A stretch of DNA of 46,548 nucleotides from Ferrovaceae bacterium (GCA_027311025.1 DAICZS010000011.1:1-46548), one strand, 5' to 3'. Positions 1 through 7,963 are shown, counted from the first letter of the stretch. Translations and numbers: made by a program. The notes: generated by a model not told the origin, from the sequence alone.

Positions 1-444
1 CCCTACCTCAACCGCGAATTCTTTTTCCGCCTGGGGCGGGACATGGGCGAGCAGGTCTGCCTCATCATGGCGCTGGGTGACGGGCAGCCCATCGCCTGCG
101 CGCTCAACCTGTTGGGAGAAGGGCGCGCCTATGGGCGCTATTGGGGGGCACTGGCATACGTGCCGGGGCTGCACTTTGAAACCTGCTATTACCAGTCCAT
201 CGCCTTTTGCATCGCCCGGGGTATCGCGGTATTCGAAGGTGGGGCGCAGGGGGAGCACAAGCTGGCGCGCGGGTTGATGCCGGTGCGCACGGTGTCGCTG
301 CATCGCATGGCGGATGGCGGGTTTGCCGAGGCCATCCAGCGGTTTCTGGCGCGCGAGTCGCTGGGCATTGCCCATTACCGCCAGGAGCTTGAAGAACACG
401 CCCCCTATCGCCAGGAGGCTGACGACTCAACGGGAGGCGTGTAG
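1..444 (+). CDS. FemAB-like acyltransferase (PF04339/DUF482 family), C-terminal part
   Basis: The frame is open from the first base of the window, so this is the 3' end of a gene that starts outside it; about 147 codons are visible. The segment contains the conserved family stretch FEGGAQGEHKLARG (around bases 231-273), preceded by an aromatic and histidine-rich region (LHFETCYYQ), as in proteobacterial FemAB-like/GNAT-fold proteins once called peptidogalycan biosynthesis proteins. The family is related to Fem aminoacyl transferases, but its substrate is not established. The stop codon overlaps by 18 bases the end of the convergent thioesterase gene. I am confident of the family and not of any biochemical role. 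Confidence 0.85.
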   Translation, partial: PYLNREFFFRLGRDMGEQVCLIMALGDGQPIACALNLLGEGRAYGRYWGALAYVPGLHFETCYYQSIAFCIARGIAVFEGGAQGEHKLARGLMPVRTVSLHRMADGGFAEAIQRFLARESLGIAHYRQELEEHAPYRQEADDSTGGV

Positions 445-840
445 GCGCGCCAGGAATTTGTCGCGCTGGATGATGTGGCGCTGGTGCAGCCCGCGCGAAA
501 TGACGGCCACGCCGTCATGGGCCTCCACCGTGAACACCAGGCGCCGGCCATCCACTTCTACCAGTTCCACCGTAGCCGTGACTTCCCGCCCGGGCGGGGT
601 GGCTGCTTCGTGGCTGACGTCGATGTGCGTGCCCAGCGTCATTTCTTCAGGCCAGTGCAGGTGCGGGTTGATGGCCTTGATGCAGGCCCATTCCAGAAAG
701 CCCACCAGAAAGCCGGTGGCAAACACTTCGGGCATGGCCACAAATTCCGGCGCCTCGGGGTAGAGGGCCGGCACCGTTTTGCTGGCGGGGATGGTGAAGG
801 TGTGGCTGGCGCGAATGCCGGGGCGCAGGGTGTCCTTCAT
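427..840 (-). CDS. Hotdog-fold thioesterase (fluoroacetyl-CoA-thioesterase-like)
   Basis: A protein of 137 residues with the pattern of small hotdog thioesterases: an N-terminal strand and PEVFATGFLVGFLEWACIKA, which resembles the helix carrying the active-site acidic residue, then a THIDVSHEAATPPGREVTATVELVEVDGRRLVF stretch (given here only as its position, roughly residues 71-103) typical of FlK-like proteins. It probably hydrolyses an acyl-CoA in the cytoplasm; the substrate cannot be told. Its ATG overlaps the stop of the upstream glutathione transferase by four bases, so the two are likely co-translated. A general detoxification role for the pair is inference. Confidence 0.75.
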   Translation of the reverse strand: MKDTLRPGIRASHTFTIPASKTVPALYPEAPEFVAMPEVFATGFLVGFLEWACIKAINPHLHWPEEMTLGTHIDVSHEAATPPGREVTATVELVEVDGRRLVFTVEAHDGVAVISRGLHQRHIIQRDKFLARLHASR

Positions 841-1559
841 GAGGCGCTTCCCTTCGCCGCGGGGGAGAGCACTGCCACGGTCTGCCCGAACAGGATTTTC
901 CGGGCCGCTTCATTGACGGTGGGTGCGGTGTTGACGCTGCGGGCTTTCTCGTAGGCCCGTACCGTGCCCGGGCGCGCGGCAATGGCTTCAAACCAGCGCT
1001 TGAGGTGGGGAAAATAGTTGAGGTTCTGCCCCTGGCGCTCATGCGGCACGATCCAGGGATAGGCCGCCATGTCGGCAATGGAATACGCTGCGCCGGCCAC
1101 GAAAGGACGATCGGCCAGGCGCCGGTCCAGTACGCCGTAAAGCCGGTTGGTTTCGTTGACGTAGCGCTGGATGGCATAGGGGATGACTTCTGGCGCGTAC
1201 TGTTTGAAGTGGTGGTTCTGCCCCAGCATGGGCCCCAGGCCCGCCATCTGCCAGCACAGCCACTGCAGCACTTCGGCGCGGCCGCGCAGCTCGGACGGAA
1301 TGAACTGCCCGGTTTTTTCCGCCAGATAGAGCAGGATGACGCCGGATTCGAACAGCGGCAGGGGCGCGCCGCCATCCGCCGGTTCGTGATCCACCAGGGC
1401 GGGGATGCGGTTGTTGGGGGCTATGGCCAGAAATTCGGGCTTGAACTGATCACCGGTGCTGATGTTGACGGGGATGAGGCGGTAGGGCAGCCCCGCCTCT
1501 TCCAGAAACATCGTGATCTTGTGACCGTTGGGGGTGGTCCAGTAGTAGAGGTCGAGCAT
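837..1559 (-). CDS. yfcG: Glutathione S-transferase, YfcG/Ure2-like
   Basis: A protein of 240 residues that closely follows E. coli YfcG from memory: it starts MLDLYYWTTPNGHKITMFLE and has the SPNN-type motif (here APNNRIPALVDH), the FESG(A/V)ILLYLAEKTG segment and GLGPMLGQNHHF. The N-terminal thioredoxin-like domain covers about residues 1-90 and the helical C-terminal domain the rest. YfcG-type enzymes bind glutathione or glutathione disulfide, have disulfide reductase activity, and use Thr/Asn rather than a catalytic Cys or Ser near the N-terminus; the TPN at residues 9-11 fits. It overlaps the downstream thioesterase by ATGA and is separated from the nitronate monooxygenase gene upstream by 27 bases. 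Confidence 0.88.
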   Translation of the reverse strand: MLDLYYWTTPNGHKITMFLEEAGLPYRLIPVNISTGDQFKPEFLAIAPNNRIPALVDHEPADGGAPLPLFESGVILLYLAEKTGQFIPSELRGRAEVLQWLCWQMAGLGPMLGQNHHFKQYAPEVIPYAIQRYVNETNRLYGVLDRRLADRPFVAGAAYSIADMAAYPWIVPHERQGQNLNYFPHLKRWFEAIAARPGTVRAYEKARSVNTAPTVNEAARKILFGQTVAVLSPAAKGSAS

Positions 1560-1586
1560 GGTGGCGTACTCACAGACGAAAGCCTG

Positions 1587-2771
1587 TTAATGTACACCAA
1601 GCGGTGCCGGCCCTCCCAGGAGTCGTTCCAGAAGGTCGCGCACGCTGCGGATCTGGTCACCAAAGGGCAGCGCGCCCGAGCCCGAAAAAAACAGACCCTT
1701 CTTGAGATCGCCGCGCATGGCAGCTGCGAGCTGCGTGTCGATGCAGAACTGGCCCCAGTCGCTCTTGCCATCGCGCAGGCCGCACTGGGCCAGGCAGTCA
1801 AACAGCATGGTGCAGCGGGATTTGTGCCGGGCCACGGATTTGAGCTTGTCCTCGAACTTGAGGTAGTTTTTGAGCCAGGGGGTGGCCACGGCGCGCGCCG
1901 GCAATCCGGCAACGCTGGTGAAGGTGACCAGGTCTTCCGCTTTTGCCTCGGCCAGCACCTTCTTGAAGTTGGGGTGCGCATCGCACTCTTCCGTCACCGC
2001 AAAGGGCGTGCCCAGTTGCACGCCATCAGCGCCCAGGGCCTGCAGGCGCAGGATGTCCTCGTGGGTGCGGATGCCGCCTGCGGCGATGAGGGGAATCTGC
2101 CCCTCCAGTCCCGCCGACCTGAAAAACGCCAGGGTTTCGGGAATCACCTGTTCAAAGGCAAAGCGTGCGTTGCCGAGATCGTCCACGCGGGCCGCGCCCA
2201 GATGGCCGCCGGCGTAGTTGGGGTGCTCGATCACGATGGCATCGGGCAGGCGCTTCTTGCGTTCCCATTTCTTGACGATGAGCTGGATGCCGCGCGCATC
2301 GGACAGGATCGGAATCAGCGCCACCCCGGGGTGGTCCTGGGCAAGGTCGGGCAGGTCGAGTGGCAGGCCGGCCCCCACCACCAGGGCATCGATGCCTGAG
2401 CGCAGGGATTGTTCCACATAGTGTGCGTATTCGCTCACGGCCCGCATGATGTTGACGGCCAGCATGCCCCGCCCCTGGGACAATTCACGAGCGGCCACGA
2501 TTTCGCGGTCGAGTGCCTCGAGGTTGGCGGCATCTACGGTGGCACGCGCTTCAGGCGAGTGGCGCAGGCCGCGGGTGCGTGCCAGCAGGTCAGGGTGATG
2601 GTGGCGCAGGTCGATGGATGAAATGGTGCCCAGGCCACCCTGGGCCGCCACGGTGCCCGCCAGGCGATGCGCCGAGACGCCCACGCCCATGCCGCCCTGG
2701 ACGATGGGCAACAGGGTGCGTCCCTTCAGGATCAAGGGCCTCAGCCCACTGGTTTGCAACAATTGCATCAT
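1587..2771 (-). CDS. NAD(P)H-dependent flavin oxidoreductase / nitronate monooxygenase-like
   Basis: A 394-residue TIM-barrel flavoprotein. The N-terminus has PIVQGGMGVGVSAHRLAGTV, the middle has HPNYAGGHLG with the histidine that acts as base in nitronate monooxygenases, and GADGVQLGTPF is the FMN phosphate-binding segment. Family members oxidise alkyl nitronates or act as NADH:quinone reductases, and sequence alone does not separate these. The start is supported by a strong purine-rich ribosome site (AAGGAAGGG) directly before ATGATG. An FNR-type palindrome is centred about 61 bases upstream of the ATG. It follows the HPP-narL-narX group on the same strand, which fits a link to nitrogen oxides, although the YfcG neighbour points equally to detoxification. 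Confidence 0.85.
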   Translation of the reverse strand: MMQLLQTSGLRPLILKGRTLLPIVQGGMGVGVSAHRLAGTVAAQGGLGTISSIDLRHHHPDLLARTRGLRHSPEARATVDAANLEALDREIVAARELSQGRGMLAVNIMRAVSEYAHYVEQSLRSGIDALVVGAGLPLDLPDLAQDHPGVALIPILSDARGIQLIVKKWERKKRLPDAIVIEHPNYAGGHLGAARVDDLGNARFAFEQVIPETLAFFRSAGLEGQIPLIAAGGIRTHEDILRLQALGADGVQLGTPFAVTEECDAHPNFKKVLAEAKAEDLVTFTSVAGLPARAVATPWLKNYLKFEDKLKSVARHKSRCTMLFDCLAQCGLRDGKSDWGQFCIDTQLAAAMRGDLKKGLFFSGSGALPFGDQIRSVRDLLERLLGGPAPLGVH

Positions 2772-2812
2772 TCCCTTCCTTTCTGCAGGACCGGTGGAGG
2801 TTGCGCTTTTTC

Positions 2813-2852
2813 GCAGGGCCCTGTTTTGATCTAGATCAAAAACGGGCCCTGC
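2813..2852. promoter_or_regulatory. 40-bp near-perfect palindrome with a consensus FNR box at its centre
   Basis: The arms GCAGGGCCC and GGGCCCTGC enclose TTGATCTAGATCAA (2826-2839), which matches the FNR/Anr consensus TTGAT-N4-ATCAA at every defined base. The box centre is about 61 bases before the start of the flavoprotein gene, which would allow a start site about 20 bases before the ATG with the box near -41. I do not see a good -10 hexamer at that distance. The whole element could instead fold as an RNA hairpin ending the HPP transcript, although no T-run follows it. Confidence 0.55.
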
Positions 2853-2860
2853 GGGCCGTT

Positions 2861-4021
2861 TCAGGGCGTGCGCAGGGCCAGCTGTTTATAGAGGGCCGCA
2901 TTGATGTCGGAAGGGGTCACGATGCCCGCCACACGCTGGGTGTCGTCCAGGACGGGAATGTGGTGGACGGCCTTTTCAGCCAGGGTGTGGACCAGCGAGG
3001 TGATGGGCATGTCCACATGGGCCGTGACCACGGCCCGGGTCATGATCTGGCCCACCACCTCGGCTTTTTCCGAGTGGGTGCCGGGCGTGCGCCGCAACAG
3101 GTCGCGCAGGCGCACCCCCAGGGCCGGCAGCGGCGGGTGGTCCAGCTCGCGCAGAAAATCGGTGAGGGTGACGATGCCCAGCAGGCGGCCAAAGCCATCC
3201 ACGACCGGCAGGGCGCGAATCCGGTGCAGGCTCAACTCGGCCCAGGCTTCGTCCAGTCCGGTGCTGAAGCTGACGGTGATGAGGTCGCGCGACATGACGT
3301 CGCCGCAGGTCAGGCTGGTGTGGCGTTCGAAAGCATGGTCCACCGCCAGGTTGTAGAGCTCCACCAGTTCGCCTTCCTGCACGTCCACGAAGGCATCGCG
3401 CGCCTTGAAGGCGTACTCCAGGTCTTCGTGAGTCAGGCCGATGCGTTGCTCGGGCAGGACGTCGCGCGTGAGGTGCGGGTTTTGGGCTGCGGGTCCGGCA
3501 TGCCAGGGATATCGCCGACGCAGCAGCAGGTTGTTGATGAGTACTGCCAGCAGCAGCATCAGCAGCACGTTGGCCATCACGGCCAGCGACAGCCGTTGCA
3601 GGGCGTCCGCCGTCGGGGGTGCTGCCAGCACCATCATCAGGGGAACGGCGCCACCGGGGGGATGGATGCAGTTGTAGCGGGCCATCAGCCAGACGGTGGC
3701 AGCCACGGCCAGCGCTGCGGCCAGTGGCGGGGAAGGCACCAGGAGGAGGGCCACGACACCGCATGCGGTGCCAAACAGGTAGCTGCCCAGCACGGACCAG
3801 GGAGCCGCCACGGGGCTGTGCGGCAGGGCAAACAGGATGACGGTGCTGGCCCCCACCGGGGCCACCAGCCCGTTCAGGCCCACTGGAAAGCCGTGCAACA
3901 GGAAGCCTGCAACGGCCACGAATACCAGGGCTCCCAGGGTGGAGCGCCAGCGCTCGCCTGCCGACAGGGGCTGCGCATCGATGTCAAAAAAGGCGCGCAG
4001 GGCGCGCTTCAGGTCAGGCAT
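2861..4021 (-). CDS. HPP-family integral membrane protein with two C-terminal CBS domains
   Basis: A 386-residue protein counted from ATG 4021. The N-terminal half has about five hydrophobic segments and the family's defining motif, seen here as NCIHPPGGAVPL. The C-terminal part (roughly residues 230-380) carries two CBS repeats (CGDVMSRDLITVS and VGQIMTRAVVTAH), which usually sense adenine nucleotides. Plant-chloroplast and cyanobacterial HPP proteins have been described as nitrite transporters, and linkage to narX/narL fits a nitrite role, but that is inference here. I prefer ATG 4021, eight bases after the narL stop; an in-frame ATG at 4063 would overlap narL by 34 bases. Translation may be coupled to narL because no strong ribosome site precedes it. 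Confidence 0.83.
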   Translation of the reverse strand: MPDLKRALRAFFDIDAQPLSAGERWRSTLGALVFVAVAGFLLHGFPVGLNGLVAPVGASTVILFALPHSPVAAPWSVLGSYLFGTACGVVALLLVPSPPLAAALAVAATVWLMARYNCIHPPGGAVPLMMVLAAPPTADALQRLSLAVMANVLLMLLLAVLINNLLLRRRYPWHAGPAAQNPHLTRDVLPEQRIGLTHEDLEYAFKARDAFVDVQEGELVELYNLAVDHAFERHTSLTCGDVMSRDLITVSFSTGLDEAWAELSLHRIRALPVVDGFGRLLGIVTLTDFLRELDHPPLPALGVRLRDLLRRTPGTHSEKAEVVGQIMTRAVVTAHVDMPITSLVHTLAEKAVHHIPVLDDTQRVAGIVTPSDINAALYKQLALRTP

Positions 4022-4029
4022 CACCACGA

Positions 4030-4698
4030 TCAGCGCGACGACAGGCCGTTGGAGACGGCCCATACCGCTGCCTCCAGCCGGGAGTGGAATTTCAGTTTCT
4101 TGAGCAGGTTACGAATGTGCACCTTGACGGTACTTTCCATGATATCGAGTTCGCGTGCGATGAGTTTGTTGGACAGGCCCTGGGCCAGATAACGCAGAAT
4201 GGTCTGTTCGCGTTCGGTCAATTCGGCGGGATTAGGCAAGCGCATCAGGGTTTCCTGGCGCAGTGCCGAAGCCAGCAGGGTGGTCAGCCCATCGCTGATG
4301 ACGGTCTTGCCGAACAGTGCCTCTTCCAGGTGGCGCAGCATGTCCTCGGGCTCGGTGTCCTTCAGCAGATAGCCGTCGGCCCCGGCGCGGATGGCGGAGA
4401 TGAGGTCGTGCGAATCGTCCGATACCGTCAGGATGATGATGCGGCTTTCGATACCCTGAGCGCGCATGTGCTGCGAGGTGGCGATGCCGTCCTTGCCTCC
4501 TTTCATGTTGAGGTCGAGCAGGATCAGGTCAGGATCGAGGGCCAGCGCCCTGGCGATGCCCTCGTCACCATTTTCCGCCTCTCCCACGGGGCGCAGGTGG
4601 GCCGTGGAGGACAGCAACTCCAGCACCCCCTTGCGAAACAGGGGGTGGTCGTCGATCACTAGCACGGTGGCCTGGGGTGTGGGGGCAGATTGGGACAT
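4030..4698 (-). CDS. narL: Nitrate/nitrite response regulator NarL
   Basis: A 222-residue NarL/FixJ-type regulator. Residues 11-130 form a receiver with the acidic pair at 16-17 and the phospho-acceptor Asp62 (LILLDLNMKGG). The C-terminus is a LuxR-type helix-turn-helix (LTEREQTILRYLAQGLSNKL and STVKVHIRNLLKKL). The start at 4698 puts the first strand VLVIDD at the right distance; the longer open frame upstream lies inside narX. It begins seven bases after the narX stop, so the two form a classic sensor-regulator operon. A near-consensus 7-2-7 NarL site lies upstream of narX, suggesting autoregulation. Confidence 0.92.
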   Translation of the reverse strand: MSQSAPTPQATVLVIDDHPLFRKGVLELLSSTAHLRPVGEAENGDEGIARALALDPDLILLDLNMKGGKDGIATSQHMRAQGIESRIIILTVSDDSHDLISAIRAGADGYLLKDTEPEDMLRHLEEALFGKTVISDGLTTLLASALRQETLMRLPNPAELTEREQTILRYLAQGLSNKLIARELDIMESTVKVHIRNLLKKLKFHSRLEAAVWAVSNGLSSR

Positions 4699-4705
4699 GG
4701 GAGGC

Positions 4706-6403
4706 TCAGGTGGGTTGAGGGTCGCGGGCGTAAGGGGTTTTGGCGACAAAATGGAGCCGCACCCGGGTGCCGCCTTCGGCGCGCGCTTCGAAGTGCAGTT
4801 GCCCCTCCAGAATGGCCGCCCGGTCGCGCATGATGGTGACGCCGTAGTGGTGGCGGTTGGGCGGTTGCGGCGCCATGCCGATGCCGTTGTCCTCGATGGT
4901 GACGGCCACCTGGCGCAGCGTGTCGGCACTCAGGGTGACCCGTGCCCAGCTGGCCTGCGCATGGCGTGCAATGTTGATGAGGGCTTCGCGAATGATGCTG
5001 GTGAGATGGACTTCCTCGTTGGCGGACAGCTCCATGTTGCCCATGCGCTGGTCCAGCTGGATGGCAAAGCCGCAGCGTCGCGACAGCTCGTGGATCAGCA
5101 GGTCCAGCTCTTCCGTGAAGGGGGTCTGCCCCGGTGACAGGCGAAAGGTGGTGAGCAGTTCGCGCAGCTCGCTGTAGGCCATGCCCAGCCCCACCTTGAG
5201 TTCTTCCACCGTGGGCAGCAGTTCCGTGTGCTGGGTGTCGCGAATGCGCGATTGCAGCAGGGCAATCTGGATCTTGAGGTAGGACAGGGATTGTGCGATG
5301 GAGTCATGCAGTTCGCGCGCAATCACCGAGCGTTCCTCGTACACCGCCAGCCGGTGCCGTTCCTCCGCGCGCCGGCTGTTGGCGAGCGCCGTGGCCACAT
5401 GGCGCCCCAGCGTTTCCAGGACATCGGTTTGCCAGGGCTCGAGGGTGGCACCTGCCCGCAGCTGGAAGGGCATCACCCCCTGCCACTGGCCGCCGCCCGT
5501 CAGCGGCACGCTCACGAGGCGCCGTTCACCCAACTGGTGCAGGTTGGGCGTGGTGGAGGCACTGCTGCCAAAACAGATGGTGCAGCCGAGGCTGTCGCAC
5601 AGCTCGGCCCGTTCCGTTTCGGGAATGTGCGTGGCCAGCGGGTAGGCGCGTTCATCGTCGTTCTGCCGCACGCAGATGATGCCCTGGCCCAGCCCCAGTT
5701 CGTCTTCCACGTCCTGCAGCAGCGCCAGCAGCTTGTCCTGGGTGAGCTCGCCCTCGGACAGGCGGGTGGTGGTGCGATAGAGCAGCTGCAGGGAACGGTT
5801 GCTGTGCTGGAGCTCGCGGGTTTTTTCGCCCACGAGCAAGGCCAGCTGACCGTTCTGGTGCTTCATCATCAGCAGGGTGGCTACGGCCAGCGCCACGATC
5901 AGGAACAGCAGCAGGCCCTGGGTCCAGCGCAGCCAGCGGATCTTGGTTTCAAGGTCGGTTTCGAGCAGGTGCACCAGCTGGTCGAGGTGGGCCACGAACA
6001 GGGGCATGCGTTCCAGCAGATGCTCTTGCTGCAACAGCGTGGCGGGCGCGGTGAGCGCGTGCCATTCATCGCGGATCTGGCGGATGGCCTCGATGAACGG
6101 GGCCTCGCGCGTGGCCAGCTGCAACCCCGAATCCTGCAGCTGGGCGAGGCGTTGTTCGAAGGCGCCCAAGGTGGCGTTCAGGCTTTCCGCATGGTGCCCG
6201 TCAGCTTCTGAAACCGCGCGCCAGGCCAGCATACGCAGCGAACCCGCGTTGTTGATGGCGTTGGCCTCGCCGGCACTGGTTTTGGCCACTGCGGCAGCCG
6301 TCAGCACCGACAGCAGGGCCAGCAGGGTGACGGCGCCAATGGCAAGACCCAGGCGAAGGAGAAGCGGCTGCTCATGCAAATGTCGGAAAGGGGACATGCC
6401 CAT
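4706..6403 (-). CDS. narX: Nitrate/nitrite sensor histidine kinase NarX
   Basis: A 565-residue sensor counted from ATG 6403. It has a first membrane helix at about residues 15-40, then the P-box (ANAINNAGSLRMLAWR, about 45-62) that binds nitrate and nitrite in NarX/NarQ, a periplasmic helical domain and a second membrane helix near 200-220. The central module keeps a CxxC cluster (GCTIC). The transmitter is of the NarX type with ARELHDS (His366) and an ATP-binding DNGIGM. I do not see a HAMP domain after the second membrane helix; a coiled signalling helix seems to follow directly. An ATG two codons later (6397) is equally possible as start, and neither has a clear ribosome site. Confidence 0.9.
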   Translation of the reverse strand: MGMSPFRHLHEQPLLLRLGLAIGAVTLLALLSVLTAAAVAKTSAGEANAINNAGSLRMLAWRAVSEADGHHAESLNATLGAFEQRLAQLQDSGLQLATREAPFIEAIRQIRDEWHALTAPATLLQQEHLLERMPLFVAHLDQLVHLLETDLETKIRWLRWTQGLLLFLIVALAVATLLMMKHQNGQLALLVGEKTRELQHSNRSLQLLYRTTTRLSEGELTQDKLLALLQDVEDELGLGQGIICVRQNDDERAYPLATHIPETERAELCDSLGCTICFGSSASTTPNLHQLGERRLVSVPLTGGGQWQGVMPFQLRAGATLEPWQTDVLETLGRHVATALANSRRAEERHRLAVYEERSVIARELHDSIAQSLSYLKIQIALLQSRIRDTQHTELLPTVEELKVGLGMAYSELRELLTTFRLSPGQTPFTEELDLLIHELSRRCGFAIQLDQRMGNMELSANEEVHLTSIIREALINIARHAQASWARVTLSADTLRQVAVTIEDNGIGMAPQPPNRHHYGVTIMRDRAAILEGQLHFEARAEGGTRVRLHFVAKTPYARDPQPT

Positions 6404-6453
6404 CAGGGTATACGAAAATACGCCATTCTCCACGAAGCAGGGTGCCCCCAGAA

Positions 6454-6469
6454 TACCTCCGAATAGGTA
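6454..6469. promoter_or_regulatory. 7-2-7 NarL/NarP heptamer pair between narX and the haemoglobin gene
   Basis: TACCTCC-GA-ATAGGTA is an inverted heptamer pair with a 2-base spacer. Against the NarL consensus TACYYMT, one half (TACCTAT on the minus strand) matches 7 of 7 and the other 6 of 7. It lies 51-66 bases upstream of narX and 93-108 bases upstream of the truncated haemoglobin gene, so phospho-NarL could act on either divergent unit. Confidence 0.65.
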
Positions 6470-6561
6470 GTGCCCTCTCCTCTTGGCGTATTGTTTCGCG
6501 CCACGCCTCCATGACATGATCCAACCGTCACTTCCGTTTTTCCATCAGCCGAGGAACCATC

Positions 6562-6924
6562 ATGAGCCTGTATGAACAAATTGGCGGCGATGCTGCCGTG
6601 AATGCCGCAGTGGACATCTTCTATCGCAAGGTGTTGAAGGATGCCCGCATCAACCGTTTCTTCACCGGCGTGGACATGGACCGACAGGCCGCCAAGCAGA
6701 AGTCCTTCCTCACCATGGCCTTTGGCGGCCCCAACAATTATTCCGGGCTCGACATGCGTCGCGGCCATGCCCACCTCGTGGCCCAGGGCCTGAACGATTC
6801 GCACTTTGATGCCGTGGTGGAAAACCTCGGCGCCACCCTGAAGGAACTGGGTGTGGCCGATGCCCTGATTGCACAGGTGGCCGCCATTGCGGAAACCACC
6901 CGCAACGACGTGCTGGGCAAATAA
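6562..6924 (+). CDS. Group 1 truncated haemoglobin (trHbN type)
   Basis: A 120-residue protein with the trHb group 1 pattern: YEQIGG at the N-terminus, B10 tyrosine at position 21 (DIFYRKVL), a CD-region FFTG at 33-36, AFGGPNNYSG at 53-62, and a probable proximal haem histidine at 69. A GAGGAA ribosome site precedes the ATG. Group 1 proteins with a B10 tyrosine and a distal glutamine typically turn nitric oxide and bound oxygen into nitrate. The reductase gene begins 15 bases downstream, and the narXL operon diverges from the same intergenic region with its NarL site. A role in nitric oxide removal during nitrate or nitrite respiration is likely but inferred. Confidence 0.92.
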   Translation: MSLYEQIGGDAAVNAAVDIFYRKVLKDARINRFFTGVDMDRQAAKQKSFLTMAFGGPNNYSGLDMRRGHAHLVAQGLNDSHFDAVVENLGATLKELGVADALIAQVAAIAETTRNDVLGK

Positions 6925-6939
6925 CGCGTTACGGTTGCC

Positions 6940-7932
6940 ATGCCGCGCATCACCTACGAGGGTATCGGGTACGCGTGCGATCCGGGACAGACCGTCCTGG
7001 ATTGCCTGACGGCCCAGGGCATTGCCGTTCCCTCGTCCTGCCGCACGGGGGTTTGCCAGTCCTGCCTCATGCGCGCGCTCGGGGGGAGCGTGCCGGAGGT
7101 GGCCCAGGCGGGGTTGAAACCCACGCTGGTGGCCCAGGGCTACTTCAAGGCCTGCAGCTGCGTGCCTGCCGAAGACCTGCGCGTGGCGCTGCCCGATGCC
7201 GCAGGCCTCAAGCTTGCGGCGTCGGTGGTCAGCATCGAGCCGCTCAATCCGGACATCGTGGCGGTGCGCCTGCGCCCCGAGCGGCCCCTGGATTACCGGG
7301 CAGGGCAATTCATCCGGCTGTATCGCGACGCGCAGCAATCACGCTGCTATTCGCTGGCGAGCGTGCCGCACCTGGAAGAGGACATCCTGGAAATCCATGT
7401 GCGGCAAATTCCCGGCGGCAAGGTCAGCAGCTGGGTGCATGGGCAATTGCGCGCGGGCGACGCCGTGGAGATTGCCGACTCAGCAGGGCAATGCTTTTAC
7501 GTACCGGGCGATCCCGAGCAACCCTTGCTGCTGCTGGGCACGGGTTCGGGGCTGGCGCCGCTCTACGGCATTCTGCGCGATGCGCTCTCCCAGGGACACC
7601 GGGGTCCGGTGCGGCTGTACCATGGCAGCGCTTCGCCTGCCGGACTCTATCGCACCGAGCAATTGCAGGTCATCGCGGCGACCCATCCCCATTTTCAATA
7701 TGTGCCCTGCATTTCGGCAGGAGCCGTTCCTTCCGGCATGCGTCAGGGCAATGTCCTGGAAGCGGCACTGGCCGATCAACCCGACATGACCTCGTGGCGC
7801 GTGTTTCTGTGCGGCCACCCGGACATGGTGCAGGAGGCCCGGCTGCAGGTGTTTCTGGCCGGGGCCGCCAGCGCCGACATTCACGCCGACCCCTTCATCC
7901 CTTCCGGTGCGCCCATAGCGCACCAGCCTTAA
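6940..7932 (+). CDS. 2Fe-2S ferredoxin / FAD / NAD(P)H oxidoreductase
   Basis: A 330-residue electron-transfer flavoprotein. Residues 1-90 form a plant-type ferredoxin domain with cluster cysteines C34, C39 and C42 (CRTGVCQSC) and a fourth at C72 or C74. The FAD domain has RCYSLAS, and the NAD(P)H domain has LLGTGSGLAPLYG and, near the end, FLCGHPDMV. The architecture is that of phenol hydroxylase and methane monooxygenase reductases, but no oxygenase lies nearby. The only close partner is the haemoglobin gene 15 bases upstream, so it is a good candidate for reducing that haem protein, giving a two-gene equivalent of flavohaemoglobin. That pairing is inference. Confidence 0.88.
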   Translation: MPRITYEGIGYACDPGQTVLDCLTAQGIAVPSSCRTGVCQSCLMRALGGSVPEVAQAGLKPTLVAQGYFKACSCVPAEDLRVALPDAAGLKLAASVVSIEPLNPDIVAVRLRPERPLDYRAGQFIRLYRDAQQSRCYSLASVPHLEEDILEIHVRQIPGGKVSSWVHGQLRAGDAVEIADSAGQCFYVPGDPEQPLLLLGTGSGLAPLYGILRDALSQGHRGPVRLYHGSASPAGLYRTEQLQVIAATHPHFQYVPCISAGAVPSGMRQGNVLEAALADQPDMTSWRVFLCGHPDMVQEARLQVFLAGAASADIHADPFIPSGAPIAHQP

Positions 7933-7963
7933 GTCAGCCTTAAATCCGCAAACGCGCACCAGT

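Noticed and set aside
4022-4063. Upstream ATG 4063 as start of the HPP gene
   Set aside because: It would overlap narL by 34 bases and adds 14 residues without family support; ATG 4021 sits eight bases after the narL stop.
7924-7943. Tandem CAGCCTTAA copies at the end of the reductase gene
   Set aside because: Only two nine-base copies, without known function; likely a chance slippage duplication.
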